64,000 nucleotides of DNA. Origin: Muscardinus avellanarius (taxonomy: Eukaryota; Chordata; Mammalia; Rodentia; Gliridae). The stretch covers positions 19,132,092 through 19,196,091 of the forward strand of contig OY726578.1 of assembly GCA_963383645.1 (NCBI GenBank). The letters are read 5' to 3'. The position numbers were made by a program, and so were the translations under genes. Positions 34,472 through 44,864 of this stretch are shown one piece after another. The notes below the pieces were generated by a model, which saw only the letters and a program-made list of their open reading frames with translations, did not search any database and was not told the origin of the DNA. Position 1 is the stretch's first letter, and each line of letters opens with the position of its first letter.

Positions 34472-34995
34472 GGCGATGGGGAGCCTACAGCAAGCCCTCG
34501 TGTGCTTTGAAAAGCGGCTCGTGGTCGCCCACGAGCTGGGGGAGGCCTTCAGCAAGGCCCAGGCCTACGGCGAGCTGGGAAGCCTGCACAGCCAGCTGGG
34601 GAACCACGAGCAGGCCATCTCCTGCCTGGAGCGCCAGCTGGGCATCGCCCGCGAGATGAAAGACCGCGCCCTGGAGAGCGACGCCGCCTGCGGCCTGGGC
34701 GGCGTCTACCAGCAGATGGGGGAGTACGACACAGCTCTGCAGTACCACCAGCTCGACCTGCAGATCGCAGAGGAGACCAACAACCCCACCTGCCAGGGCC
34801 GCGCCTACGGGAACCTGGGCCTCACCTACGAGTCCCTGGGCACCTTCGAGAGGGCCGTGGTCTACCAGGAGCAGCACCTGAGCATTGCCGCACAGATGAA
34901 CGACTTGGTGGCCAAGACGGTGTCCTACAGCAGCCTGGGGAGGACCCACCACGCCCTGCAGAACTACTCCCAGGCGGTCATGTACTTGCAGGAAG
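34472..34995 (+). CDS. TTC28: TTC28 second TPR exon (units 12-16)
   Basis: This 524-nt exon continues the frame with 'AMGSLQQALVCFEKRL' and ends at 'AVMYLQE'. It completes the TPR unit begun in the previous exon ('GNGHR'), gives three full 40-residue units, and most of a fourth. The Leu/Gly/Tyr/Ala positions of the TPR signature are conserved throughout, for example 'GGVYQQMGEYDTAL' and 'AYGNLGLTYESLG'. The acceptor is 'actgcag|ggcg' (phase 2 in) and the donor 'ggaag|gtaggt' (phase 1 out). Open frame continues upstream of the acceptor and downstream of the donor by chance; the splice sites and the join to flanking exons decide the limits. The first residues after the acceptor include a Met codon, but it is internal to a TPR helix and is not a start. 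Confidence 0.96.
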
Positions 34996-35228
34996 GTAGG
35001 TGCGCATCGGGGCGGTGGCTCCCCACACGGAGCGAGGCTGGAGGCGCACTGTCGGCCCACCCCCATCACACTGCCCTCCCTCGATGGCGTCCCTTGATAG
35101 TACGAGGGGTAGCCCTGTCCAGAACATGCTACGGTCTCTGGACCCAGCTCGCCTCACCCTCTGGGTGTCCAGGTACTGCTCCCGGCTGTCCGGGGACTGG
35201 TGCCCTCCTTGTCTGTCAGAACCCTCTG

Positions 35229-35429
35229 CCCGGCCGGGCGTGGTGGCGCACGCTTGTAATCCCCGCACTTGGGAGGCAGAGACAGGAGGATCGCGCAGGT
35301 TCAAAGCCAGCCGCGTGCGCTGGTTTAGGAGACCCTGTTTCCAAATAAAAAATGTAAAAATAGGTCTGGGAGTGTAGCCCGGAGGTAGAAGGGCTTCCAA
35401 GAACCCCATTACCAAAAAAAAAAAAAAAA
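35229..35429 (+). repeat. Type B SINE with TSD
   Basis: A complete type B copy with A18 tail, flanked by 'aaccctctg' (35220-35228, 35430-35438). Its STAT-like site has changed to TTCCAAGAA (35395-35403). Confidence 0.9.
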
Positions 35430-35495
35430 AACCCTCTGAAGGGTTGCACCCACCCACCCGAGTTCTGTTGGCCCTCTAGAGCACATTTATGTATT

Positions 35496-35534
35496 TACAT
35501 ATATATGTATTTATGTATGTATGTATGTATGTGT
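35496..35534. repeat. TATG-rich microsatellite
   Basis: (TATG/TGTA)n preceding the T-rich head of a minus-strand SINE. Confidence 0.85.
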
Positions 35535-35710
35535 GGTACTGGGGATTGAACCCAGGGCCATCTACCTTTGAGCTACACCCACGCCCTATTTTATTTTTAT
35601 TTTGAAACAGGGTCTTGCTAGGTTGATGAGAGTCTCACTACTTGTTGAGGCTGTCCTCGAACCTACGATCCTCTGTCTCAGCCTCACAGGCATGCGTCAC
35701 CACGCCACGA
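35535..35710 (-). repeat. B1-ID SINE
   Basis: A minus-strand dimer with 'actggggattgaacccaggg' in the ID arm and 'ctgtcctcgaacctacgatc' in the B1 arm, lacking part of the B1 start. Confidence 0.8.
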
Positions 35711-36029
35711 TTCCTTTAGAACATACCTAAATGGTATCAACACTACATAGATGTCATTCTGACACCATGGCTGAGCTCTCATGCAGAAGCATCGGCCGAG
35801 GGGCACCAGAGCTGCCGACCAGGACTCCTGCCCAGTGCTAATTACCCACAGAGCGTGGGCCATTGCCCTCATAGTCTTGTTCCAGGCAGGCCCAGAAACT
35901 GGCTCCTTCCCTTCCTCTCCTGCCCTCAGTCCCACCAGTTATCTGAGCACAGCGGGTCCTTGGATGCGCCTTTCCTCCGGAACAGAAGTCCCTCAGCAGG
36001 CGCTGGCCCGCCACCCCTTTAACTAGTTG

Positions 36030-36089
36030 CTGACTTCAAAGGGCTTAATCTGATTCTGTCCTCACAGCCTTGAGGGGTGTATCTTCTTC

Positions 36090-36120
<31 letters not shown>

Positions 36121-36440
36121 TTGTGTTACCTGGGATTGAACCCAGTGGGCCTTCTACCGAGCTACACTCCTAGCCCTACTTTTTTATTCTTTATCTTGAA
36201 ACAAGGTCTCAGTGAGTTGCGGAGGGCATCACTAAGTAGCTGAGGCTGGCCGGGAATCCTGATCCCTCTGTCTCCGCCTCCCGAATGCTGGGATGACAAG
36301 CGCGTGCCCCGCACCGGCTAGGGTGTATCTTCTTCTTCTTCCCACTCTGGCAGCGAAGCCAGCTGAGGCTCAGGAAGCTCTCCGGGTCAGGCTTTCTGCT
36401 TCCTGACCACCACGTGGGCTGTCTGACCCCAGAGCCACAT
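36030..36440 (-). repeat. MIR split by a type C SINE
   Basis: 'cttaatctgattctgtcctc' before and 'ccagctgaggctcaggaagc' after the insertion belong to one antisense MIR. The SINE and its duplication lie between. Confidence 0.55.
36092..36320 (-). repeat. Type C SINE with 17-bp TSD
   Basis: A complete minus-strand copy with 'attctttatcttgaaacaag' linker. The repeat 'gggtgtatcttcttctt' flanks it exactly at 36075-36091 and 36321-36337. Confidence 0.9.
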
Positions 36441-37249
36441 GGGACCGTTCTGAAGTTGTTTCTAACCTCAGGAGCGCCATGCAGGGTTGGGGCAGAGCGT
36501 CCCCCAGCTGAGCCCTGAGAGAGAAGCAGGAGGGAGGAGGGTGATGGCGGTGCCTGCACAGAGCAGGGCCCTCCAGCTGCAGCTGAGCATCTCCCAGAGG
36601 CTGCCAGCGCCGTGCAGGCCGGGGGAGAGGGGTCTCCTGCAGTGCGGCAAATCCAAATGGGTGCTTTTGGTTTCCTGAACCTCCTGGCTATGGTAAAAAT
36701 GCCAACAGTCGGGGTGATTTTTAGTTGAATTTGTGAAAACTATTAAATTCAAGCCCAGGTCTGATAACTTTTCGGCTACATTCTTTAGTCCTTCCTGGAA
36801 TACTGTTTCGGTGGGACAGCTGGTTGCTGGAGGCGCTGTGCCATTACTGCATGTTTATTCTTATCATTTCTGTTACTCCCAAGTCTTACAGAGACGGAGA
36901 AGCCCCTACCTGTTGCCCCCCCCACCGGGACGCCTCATCGCTCCGAGAGAGGGAGCCTGTGGCTGAGGCCTTCCCTCGCGGGCAAGCCAGGTGCCTCTCC
37001 TGAGCTCTGAGCCACAGGCGTGGACCCCTGGGCGGTGCTTCCGTGTGCTCTGAGTTGGGTCTGCAGCCTCTTGAGCGGAGGGGACAGGACGGTTCCACTG
37101 GAAATGGCCCCAGGGCTCTCTTCCCGTGCTCCCCCGCCCACTGGGCTCTCCTAGGCTTCAGAGGGAGGGGCTGCAGGTCGCATCACCGTGAGGAGTGAGC
37201 AGCCAGGTGACTTGAGTGAGCAGCTCGGGCCCAGCCACTGCTTCCGCCC

Positions 37250-37340
37250 AGCTTTCCCCAGTTTTACAAATGAAGAGTGATCTACTGACTTACTCGGGGT
37301 TTTGCAACCAGGGTCTGGCAAACTGGGCTCGGAAGAGCCT
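37250..37340 (-). repeat. Possible MIR fragment
   Basis: 'cccagttttacaaatgaaga' resembles the antisense MIR core; the rest is too diverged to be sure. Confidence 0.3.
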
Positions 37341-38626
37341 CGGGGATGAGTCAGCTTCCCACAGGTGCGTGTGGTGTGGTGGTTACTGTTGTTTTGCAGT
37401 GCTGGGGATAGGGCAGGGGCCAGGCAGAGCCCCCTCAGGACGTGCCTTTGCCCTCTCGGGTCTGGCCTGGTGCATCTTACGGCGACTCAGACCTGGCGGG
37501 CACGTCTGCAGTGAAGAGTCAGTGCGGTCAGCGTGGGAAAAGCCGGACAGCCCATAACCTCCTGCTTTCTCTCTAGAACCATTTTCCTCCCTGTGTGTTC
37601 CCGTTCTGTGAGGTGTTTAAAAATGGGAATTATTTGCAAGTACTATGTTTGTTACCCAGTGACATGGTTTAAACTTTAAAATGCTGTTCCCAGGTCTCTG
37701 GTGTTGTTTGCCTTTTGAGGGGCATCATAATTTATGAGCATGAACCTGGGCCTCGCTTTCCCTAGCCTCTCTGCTGACCCAGTTCCTTTCAAAGCTGGAC
37801 ACTGCACAGGCCGGCGTGCTCTGAGGTGGCCAGCCCTCCTCTGTCAGGAGGCAGCCCTGGCTGTGTGTGCACGCGTGTGGTGGGGCCTTGTGCCTTCGTC
37901 CACGCACGCCGGCTCACCGTGCAGAGAGCAGGGGTGAGGGCAGAGCCACGCTGAGCGCGGCCTCATGACCACCACCATGAGCAGCTGCCTTCGGTGGGCT
38001 TCCACAACGCCCGGAGGCTGCTGCTGTCCTGAAGCCCTGCAGCTTGCTGGGGGGAAGTGACCCCAAACTGCAGGGACCTCCTGAAGGCCATTCAAACCAG
38101 ACAGCCTCATTTAAGGCAACCCGCTGAGGCGCATTAGAGTCTCAGACTTAGAGGGAAAAAGGATTGGACCAGGGGCAGTGGGCGTGGATTCTGCTTTAGG
38201 AAAACATTTGTCTCCCGTTGGCACTGACTGAACGCCTGTGGGGTGATAGGAGGGAGTGTTATCATAGCTTCCAACTTGCCTGTCAGGAGGAGCCGCCAGC
38301 CACAGAATCGGGTTATATACATTTACCAGCCAGTGGTTTACACTTGCAAACTAAGGGCTTTGCATCTGGAGGGGTGGGGGGGGGGGGCGGCCCAGTTAGG
38401 TTTCTGCTAGGCCTGCAAACCTGTCTGCGGGGACACAGCACCTGCAAGTGACCTGGGAGAGAACGCTGATCCAGCTCTGCTGGCTCGACCCGGGTCCTCC
38501 CTTCTCTCCTGCTGCTCCCCTGACATTCCCTGCACACACCCAGAGCAAAAGCACCTCCAGGACAGGTGGGCAGGAGGTGGGATTGCCCATCCTCCCAACT
38601 CCTCTAAATTTCCTATCTGGTTTCAG

Positions 38627-38736
38627 GTTTAAGGTTAGCTGAGCAGCTGGGCCGAAGAGAAGATGAGGCTAAAATTCGCCATGGTCTCGGCCTCTCCCTT
38701 TGGGCCAGTGGGAACCTGGAGGAGGCCCAGCACCAG
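38627..38736 (+). CDS. TTC28: TTC28 small exon at the end of the TPR array
   Basis: This 110-nt exon is too short to stand out as an open frame and was found by following the TTC28 frame. It reads 'LRLAEQLGRREDEAKI' then 'RHGLGLSLWASGNLEEAQHQ', closing TPR unit 16 and opening unit 17. The acceptor 'tggtttcag' and donor 'caccag|gtgagc' are strong. The glycine codon at its start is split after one base (G|GT), and the exon ends in phase 0. Codon third positions are ordinary here (14 of 36 end in A or T), unlike the saturated GC3 of the giant exon. Confidence 0.95.
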
Positions 38737-39364
38737 GTGAGCAGAGAGCCCTGGAGGCCTGGGGTTAGCACTGTCGCCGCCAGGGCGTTGGCCAGAGGTG
38801 CTGGCCACCTCCCTCGCTGGGGCTGATGCAGGGTTTCCAGCCTCCCTCGCCCAGAAGTGTTGAAACTTTACATCCTGAACGATCCTCGCTGGCTTCCCCG
38901 AAAGCGTCCCCGGCAGTTTCTCTGGGATGCTGGCCATGTGCCACTGCTCGGCATTAACTTCAGTATGAAACCACAAGGATTCGCACTGGGCAAGGTATCT
39001 CGGACTCCAGTTAGAGCAGCGCTCGCTGTGGCGCACCACGCGCCTGGCTCTGCACGTGGGCACACGGCTGAAGTTCGCTGTCCAGCTGGCCCCGGGGCTG
39101 GAGCGCGGGGCCTGGTCTGTTGGGCTGGAGGGTGAGGTGGCTGCCTCTCAGCGCACACTCAGCCCTTTGCCAGCGTGAGTGAGTCCCATGGACGTCGTGC
39201 TAAGTGAAGGAGACCAAGGAGAAGCGGACCGAGGCCCGCCAGCCTGCGCCCCAGAGCCGAGCACAGGGTGGCCAATCTTGTCGCAGCGTCTTAGGTTGTT
39301 AGGGTATTTGTACTCTCATAACTAATTAATCTCCTAAATTTCCAGTTGCAAAAATTAAAACTTG

Positions 39365-39530
39365 TATTGATACAGTGTTTCACAATTTTCCAAGTACTTT
39401 CCTCATTGCCTTTACTCTTTAAAATGTCCTGAGAAGTTGAGCGATCGCCCTCTGCTTCGCAGAGGGGAGGAGGCTGAGGCTCAGTCTTGCCAAGAGTGGC
39501 TGCAGGTTAGAGGCAGAGTTGAGCGCACCA
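39365..39530 (-). repeat. MIR
   Basis: 'acagtgtttcacaattttcc', 'aaaatgtcctgagaagttga' and 'agaggggaggaggctgaggc' run in antisense MIR order. Confidence 0.6.
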
Positions 39531-39920
39531 GGCGCCCCCTCTTAGCCCTTCCTTTCAATTTGAAAAAGTTGGGATGCCAGCCGCGGTCCCCTGTGCGGGC
39601 GGTGGGCAGGCCTCCTCGGGGGCTTGGCCCCGCAAGGGCTGGGAGGGCCATGCTGGATGCGGCTCAGGGCTCTGGGCCACCTGCGAAAGGCTCCCGCCTG
39701 CCCCAGGCACGGCCATCGCCACGGGCCTCCCCAGGGCCACTCCTGACCCCTGTTCCCTGTCCTAAGGACAACAGGGGAGCTTTTCATTTCTTTAATCAAA
39801 ATCAGCACTTGTTTGGATTCACAGCCTTTTCAATTTTTTTAAAGATCCTTCCAACCTTATGTCTATAACCCTTGACTTTTATGTCATGGCATGGACTGTG
39901 AGTTGGAAAAAAATTCCCAA

Positions 39921-39965
39921 GACAAAGAGTAAAGCTACCCATGGACAAAGAGTAAACTACCCATG
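39921..39965. repeat. 23-bp tandem duplication
   Basis: 'gacaaagagtaaagctaccc' with 'atg' is followed at once by 'gacaaagagtaaactaccca' with 'tgg'. One small indel separates the copies. Confidence 0.9.
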
Positions 39966-40003
39966 GGTTTGTTTAGTAAAGGAAGAAATGCACATTCGAA
40001 GGA

Positions 40004-40191
40004 GAACCCGGGCCATCTCAGTGAGAGGCGGGGCTGTGTGGCCCTCGGTCCCTCTTTCAGAGGAGACGTCCATGAGGGGTGACGGTGTATGAGCGAGGAA
40101 CCCGGGCCATCTCAGTGAGAGGCGGGGCTGTGCAGTCCTCGGTCCCTCTTTCAGAGGAGATGTCCATGAGGGGTGGCGGTGTATGAGCGAG
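40004..40191. repeat. 94-bp tandem duplication
   Basis: A unit starting 'gaacccgggccatctcagtg' and ending 'gtatgagcgag' occurs at 40004-40097 and 40098-40191 with about five substitutions. It lies about 380 bp before the exon at 40573. Confidence 0.95.
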
Positions 40192-40572
40192 GCACCGTCT
40201 AGTCATACGACGACGCGGGGCCGTGGTCATCTCCAGGATGTGCTGGCCTCTGTGATTCTGATCGCAGCACAGCTGGGTTTGCAATCAGGAGGAGGCTCAC
40301 TGGGACCTGCGGTCAGAACGCTTGCTCTGGGGCTGCCTCCCACAGTGAAGCAAGGCGCCACAATCTAGAGCTCCTTTCTATCAACAGTTGATAAACTATC
40401 AATCATACCCAGTAAGCGATCACTCACAGGGCTCCACAGGGACCACCTAGAAATAAAGATTCCTCTTTTCCAAGCCTTTTAACAGTGTCTGGGTCGAGAC
40501 ACTGTCTGAGAAGAAGTTGCCTCTGTCCACAGCCGACGTGCTTTGAGGCTGACATCTTGTCTCTTCCTGCAG

Positions 40573-40702
40573 CTTTACAGGGCGTCAGCCTTGTTTGAAA
40601 CAATCCGGCACGAGGCGCAGCTGAGCACTGACTACAAGCTGTCGCTCTTTGACCTGCAGACGTCCTCCTACCAGGCCTTGCAGCGGGTGCTGGTCAGCCT
40701 AG
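40573..40702 (+). CDS. TTC28: TTC28 exon linking TPR array to CHAT region
   Basis: The exon starts in phase 0 with 'LYRASALFETIRHEAQLS' and ends at 'RVLVSLG', splitting the last glycine codon after one base. It gives the C-terminal helices of the array: a charged amphipathic helix followed by 'LFDLQTSSYQALQRVL'. That pattern is the less regular helical region seen between the TPRs and the CHAT domain in TPR-CHAT proteins. The acceptor is 'ttcctgcag|ctt' and the donor 'ctag|gtgaga'. Spliced to the exons on either side it restores an uninterrupted frame. Confidence 0.95.
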
Positions 40703-42558
40703 GTGAGAGCTGCGTGTGTATGTGTGTGTGTGGGGGGGGGGGATGTGCACGCGTGCAGCCATGTGTCCAAACTGCTGCGATGAGATATGACTTGTCACAA
40801 TAGACTAAGGCCACGCTGGCTGTTCAGAAGAGTTGGTAAAGTGCCTACTGTGTGCTGGGCCGAGGGCCAGTACCCGGTATTAGAGTTAAGACCTTCTTAG
40901 CCTGTCGAGAGTCATAAGGCAGAGTCTAGTGCAGCGTGGTTGGCACTAAGGTAGACGAGCTCACGTGCCAGGAAACAAGGCAGGCTGGCTGGTCCAGGCA
41001 CAGTGCCAGTGTGCCCACCCCGTGCTCCAGCCTCCAGCTGCAGGGGAGGGGCCGCTCCTCAGCCTCGCCTCCTTCAGCATGGTCCACGGCAGGTGTCTGC
41101 GCCCTCCGGGCTGGCCCCTAGCTGTGACACTCTAGTCCAAGACCTGGGATCGTTCTCCCAGGAGTGTGCCCCGGGGTACCAGTGCAGCTGCAGCTGCCCA
41201 CCCCTGGGCCTTGACCATCCCAGCCGGCCCTTCCCAGGTCCCACCGGACACCTGCCTCTTCCCAGCAGGTATCCATGGAAACGAACAACGCCTCTGAAGT
41301 TGAGGGCTTTTCAGTACCCTGCCCTTTGCTGTGTGTCTAGGGACACACACGTTTCCCCTGGAAGATTGTGTGCTCACTGCCCGGCACTGTAATCTCTCCT
41401 CTATTAGAGCCACAGCGCTGCATCTGTCCAGCACTTTGGGCTAGTTTTCCAGGGCGCACAGAAATGGTTCCTGCTGTTCCCGTTAATAACTTAATGGAGT
41501 AAAAGAAGAGACTGGCAGCCACTCACATAAACCCGCTTCTGCTTTGCCCCAGTGCCCGAAAGGCAGGCACGCCATCCCCTCCTGCCCGACCCGCGCCCTC
41601 GGCGGCCGCACGCGTTCCAGCCACTCTCCATGTTGCATTTACCATACAAGCCGGCCCTCTGCGCTGCTCCTTCAGCGCTTCCGATAATCCTCACTTGAAA
41701 CCGCGCTGCCCTCCATCTGTGCTTCCGCGGCCACGCGCCGCTTTTAAACTGCAGTACAGACTAGCTTCTTAGAGAAAGCAGGATTAGAGGCTGGTTGGGA
41801 GACCAGGGGAAAGCTTGAAAGCGAGAAATGATTTTAAAGTAATAGAGACCTCAGAGGTTTAAGCTCTCTGCCCACGGGGACTAGAAGAGAGGAGGGAGGG
41901 GAGGGGAAGCCGGCTGGAGCCTGGCGAGGAATGAGGATCTGGCCCTCAGGAAACAGCGCCACCTGTCAGGCAGGTGGTGCTTACGTAACACCTGCCAGGC
42001 GTCTTCCCAGAGAGAGCCTCGCCTAATCTCGCCACAGCCTTTGAGATGTGCAGGATGACTATTATAACCCTCCTTTTTGAGACAAGTTCAGTGAGAAGGG
42101 AAAGGCCACCCAGCAGAGGGACAGGCACGGGAGATGGGGCTGGATGACGTGCTCCAGAGCAGGAATCTGGGAGGAAGGACGGGAGACGTGTCCTGCAGGG
42201 CTTGTCTGCAAACTCTGAGTCGGGGTGGATGTTGAACAGGAAGCCAGAGGGTGGCAGGAGGTGTCAGAAGCAACTCAGGACATGGAGCAGAGGGCAGGCA
42301 GCTACTAGGCCAGGTCGACTCCTGCCATTCCAGCTGCGAGACGGGAAGGCTCGGCGGCCTAAGGTGCTACGGAATCTGACAGTGACTCCGCAAGCATGGC
42401 TCCCTCGGCGTGAGCCCCGAGCCTGCGGGTGACCCAGGCAGGGAGCCGAGTCTGCGGCAGCGTTCCCGAGCTGCACCTGAGAGCTGCACCCGTGGGCTCT
42501 CCCCAAGTGAGCACGCTCCTGGCAGACCCCTCAGCCTGTCTCTGTCTCCGTCTCCTAG
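40703..42558 (+). other. TTC28: TTC28 intron
   Basis: This 1.86-kb intron starts with 'gtgaga', has a short GT/G-run just after the donor (about 40713-40742), and ends at acceptor 'tctcctag'. An antisense MIR is visible around 41960-42130. The rest is GC-rich single-copy sequence without recognisable elements. Confidence 0.9.
41960..42130 (-). repeat. MIR
   Basis: 'gagagagcctcgcctaatct', 'aggatgactattataaccct' and 'gggaaaggccacccagcaga' follow antisense MIR order. Confidence 0.55.
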
Positions 42559-42777
42559 GTCACCACGACGAGGCACTGGCCGTGGCAGAGAGAGGTCGGA
42601 CCAGGGCGTTTGCTGACCTTCTGGTGGAACGGCAGACAGGCCAGCAGGACTCCGACCCCTACTCCCCGGTCACCATCGACCAGATCTTAGAGATGGTGAA
42701 CGGCCAGAGGGGGCTGGTGCTCTACTACTCCCTGGCTGCCGGCTACCTGTACAGCTGGCTGCTGGCTCCTGGCGCAG
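42559..42777 (+). CDS. TTC28: TTC28 exon, start of CHAT region
   Basis: This 219-nt exon encodes 'HHDEALAVAERGRTRAFADL', a short acidic linker, then 'ILEMVNGQRGLVLYYSLAAG' and 'YLYSWLLAPG'. The 'AERGRTRAF' helix is the hallmark found at the end of TPR arrays that precede a CHAT (caspase HetF associated with TPR) domain. The 'GLVLYYSL...LYSWLL' segment resembles the first two beta strands of that fold. The CHAT catalytic-type His and Cys positions are not in this window, so nothing can be said about protease activity. The acceptor is 'ctcctag|gtc' and the donor 'gcag|gtgaga'. It starts and ends in phase 1, with both splits in glycine codons. Confidence 0.95.
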
Positions 42778-43149
42778 GTGAGAGCTCTCTCGGAGGGAAC
42801 GGGCAACTAAGCCAGCAGCCCTGAGACGGTCCGGCCTGCTGGCAGTGAGGGAGGAGCCCCATCACCCCAAACTAGACCCAGGAACGCGGCCTCTGCCACG
42901 TGTGGATTGCGGAGCAGGTCGCCAAGCGGGCTCAGCGCCCGCTCACTCAAAACACGGTTGCTCCCTGCTGGTCCACGCGTTTGTCAGGAAGGCGAAGTGC
43001 AGGGCATCCGTCGCCCTCGTGGCCCTGGTTGTGGGCAGCTGCTGTCCATTGGTTAACACAGTGACGGCTGCAGGTCCTGACGAGTCCCTTGAAGATAGAT
43101 ATGATGGGATCATGGTCCTCCTGTGTCAGGGAAAAGTTAGACTAAGACA

Positions 43150-43600
43150 GTAATGGCAGCTCTCACAGTCTCCAAGTCTGAAGCTTGAAATTTCTGAGAT
43201 TAAAAGAACTTGGGTTTTGTTTTCGTTTTGTGTTTTACCAGTTCTGTCGAAAATCTATTTTAGAGTTAAAAATCCCCTTTGACTAAAGCGGCAGTAAATG
43301 TTTAGGATGTAGCAGTTTCACTGAGTACAGAGCCACTAATTGGCTGTTAGGGCCGTGTTTTTTGCATAATAAAATGCTGATGGCTCTTCCACGTTGGAGA
43401 CACACCAGATCCAATTAGACTTTATGGACTGGGAAGTGGATCTCGTAATTGGGAATCTTGAAGGATGGGCTTCTTGACTGTCTGTAAAAAGTTCAGCTGT
43501 CAGGGAGAATTGACAAGATTTTCTTGATTATGTTTCTCTGTCTTTGATTTAAAAAAAAATGGCGGCTGGCTGACAGATGCTTCTGGGGTTCTGAGCGTCT
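43150..43600. other. Repeat-free AT-rich block, possible conserved non-coding element
   Basis: About 450 nt free of recognisable repeats, with 'gagccactaattggctgtta', 'tttgcataataaaatgctga' and 'ccagatccaattagacttta', which include homeodomain and POU-type cores. No coding frame. Function is inferred from composition only. Confidence 0.35.
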
Positions 43601-44414
43601 GTACCCGGGCGCTCTGTGTCTCGCCATCATTGTTTGTAGCCTCTTCTTTTTAATACCATGTTCTGTGGGCTGCCCATGTAGGACATGCTGCTCTCTGACC
43701 CTTTTATGCTAAAAGTTTTAAGTTGTGATTTAATGGTGACCTGGTGAAGGGATGTGGGCCACAGTGGAGCCTCGGGTGTCCCCGCTCCCAAAGGGCGCGG
43801 TCCTCGTGCGGAGGAGGCTGACAGGTGGGGAGGGAGGCCCCGCTCCTCTTCTCTCTGGTTGTGGGACATGACTTGACAGGCGGCGTCTCCCGGCCCTGTA
43901 ATAATGAGCCGTGTGTAACGAGGCCCCGTTGTTTCTTTTTTCATCCCTCTTTGCTCTTAATGAGACTCTGAAGCCTTCGCTGGGGGCTCTAATCCAATCA
44001 GAGAGGGTAGCGTGCTCCTGGCCTGACCCAGCTCATTACCATTTGAGAATATGTCCTGTGTTTATTGCTAGAAAACCACTGTGGCTTCTTCAGGTACATG
44101 GCGCCATCTTCTTTAAATATTTTCTTCCTTTGATTCATTCATGACCACCACCCAGTTAGTCTTACTTTTTAAAAAGTGTTTTTATTTGGCCTTCACAATG
44201 TATGTTTATTTTGATGTGCTTTTGTGAAGTAGGTCTCTCATGGCACAGTTTCCACTTAGCTAATTAGAGGTTTGCTCAGGATTTCAGAGTCTGCAGAGTC
44301 TACCTGGGCACAGACATGCACAGATCCTGCAAGATATTTTGCTGAGCTGATGCTTCTGAAAAGAATAAGATTGGAAATGCATAGGAAATAGTCCTAATTC
44401 CAGGAGTTTCTATC

Positions 44415-44474
44415 TGTGTGTGTGTATAATATATATATTACATGTATAATATATATATATATATATATATATAA
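44415..44474. repeat. TG then TA microsatellite
   Basis: (TG)5 followed by an almost pure TA tract of about 48 nt with one 'tacatgtataat' interruption. It lies 225 bp before the last exon in the window. Confidence 0.95.
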
Positions 44475-44698
44475 TCAGAAGCAAAAGCTGTCTCCTGAAT
44501 CCCCTATTTTCAGGCACCAAGCCTGATGGTAACAGCTGTAAAAAGGCACTGATCCAAGCCAGAAGCCTCTGGAGACCTCGGCTCTCCTCCCAGGCTCGCT
44601 CACATGGCCACAGAGCGTGGGCCCTGCCACCCCCACCTCCCTCGTCCCTCTCCTGCTGCCCACCTGTGTGTGACGTTGGCCATGCCTGCTGCTTTCAG

Positions 44699-44864
44699 GA
44701 ATCCTCAAGTTCCACGAGCACTACCTGGGTGATAGCGCGGTGGAAAACCCCGGGGACTTCCAGGCGGGCAGCAGCGCCACCCTTCCCGCGGCGGCCAGCT
44801 CGGCCCTGGAGCAGCACATCGCCAGCGTCCGAGAGGCCCTGGGGGTGGAGTCCTACTACTCCAG
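44699..44864 (+). CDS. TTC28: TTC28 exon in the CHAT region
   Basis: This 166-nt exon reads 'ILKFHEHYLGDSAVENPGDF', then an Ala/Ser-rich stretch, then 'ALEQHIASVREALGVESYYS', and ends two bases into an Arg codon. The acceptor is 'gctttcag|ga' and the donor 'tccag|gtaggg'. It continues the early CHAT segment. The Ala/Ser-rich middle ('QAGSSATLPAAASS') looks like a low-complexity loop and is the part I would expect to vary most between species. The coding frame leaves the window here: I found no continuation (the next exon should begin around a Ser/Glu-rich segment) in the following 19 kb. Confidence 0.94.

Larger units (their letters stand above)
34996..38626 (+). other. TTC28: TTC28 intron after TPR unit 16
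   Basis: This 3.6-kb intron runs from donor 'gtaggt' to acceptor 'ggtttcag'. It contains a type B SINE, an old SINE preceded by a TATG microsatellite, a type C SINE inside a MIR, and a weak MIR near 37250. From 37341 to 38626 I see single-copy sequence, with a G-run at about 38376-38386. Confidence 0.9.
38737..40572 (+). other. TTC28: TTC28 intron with tandem duplications
   Basis: The donor is 'gtgagc' and the acceptor 'tcttcctgcag'. This 1.8-kb intron has no SINE. It contains an antisense MIR near 39365-39530, a short 23-bp duplication at 39921-39965 and a 94-bp tandem duplication at 40004-40191. The rest looks single-copy. Confidence 0.9.
42778..44698 (+). other. TTC28: TTC28 intron with repeat-free AT-rich block
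   Basis: This 1.9-kb intron has no SINE, L1 or LTR that I recognise. 43150-43600 is AT-rich and repeat-free (see the separate entry). A TG/TA microsatellite lies at 44415-44474, close to the acceptor 'ctgctttcag'. Confidence 0.9.
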
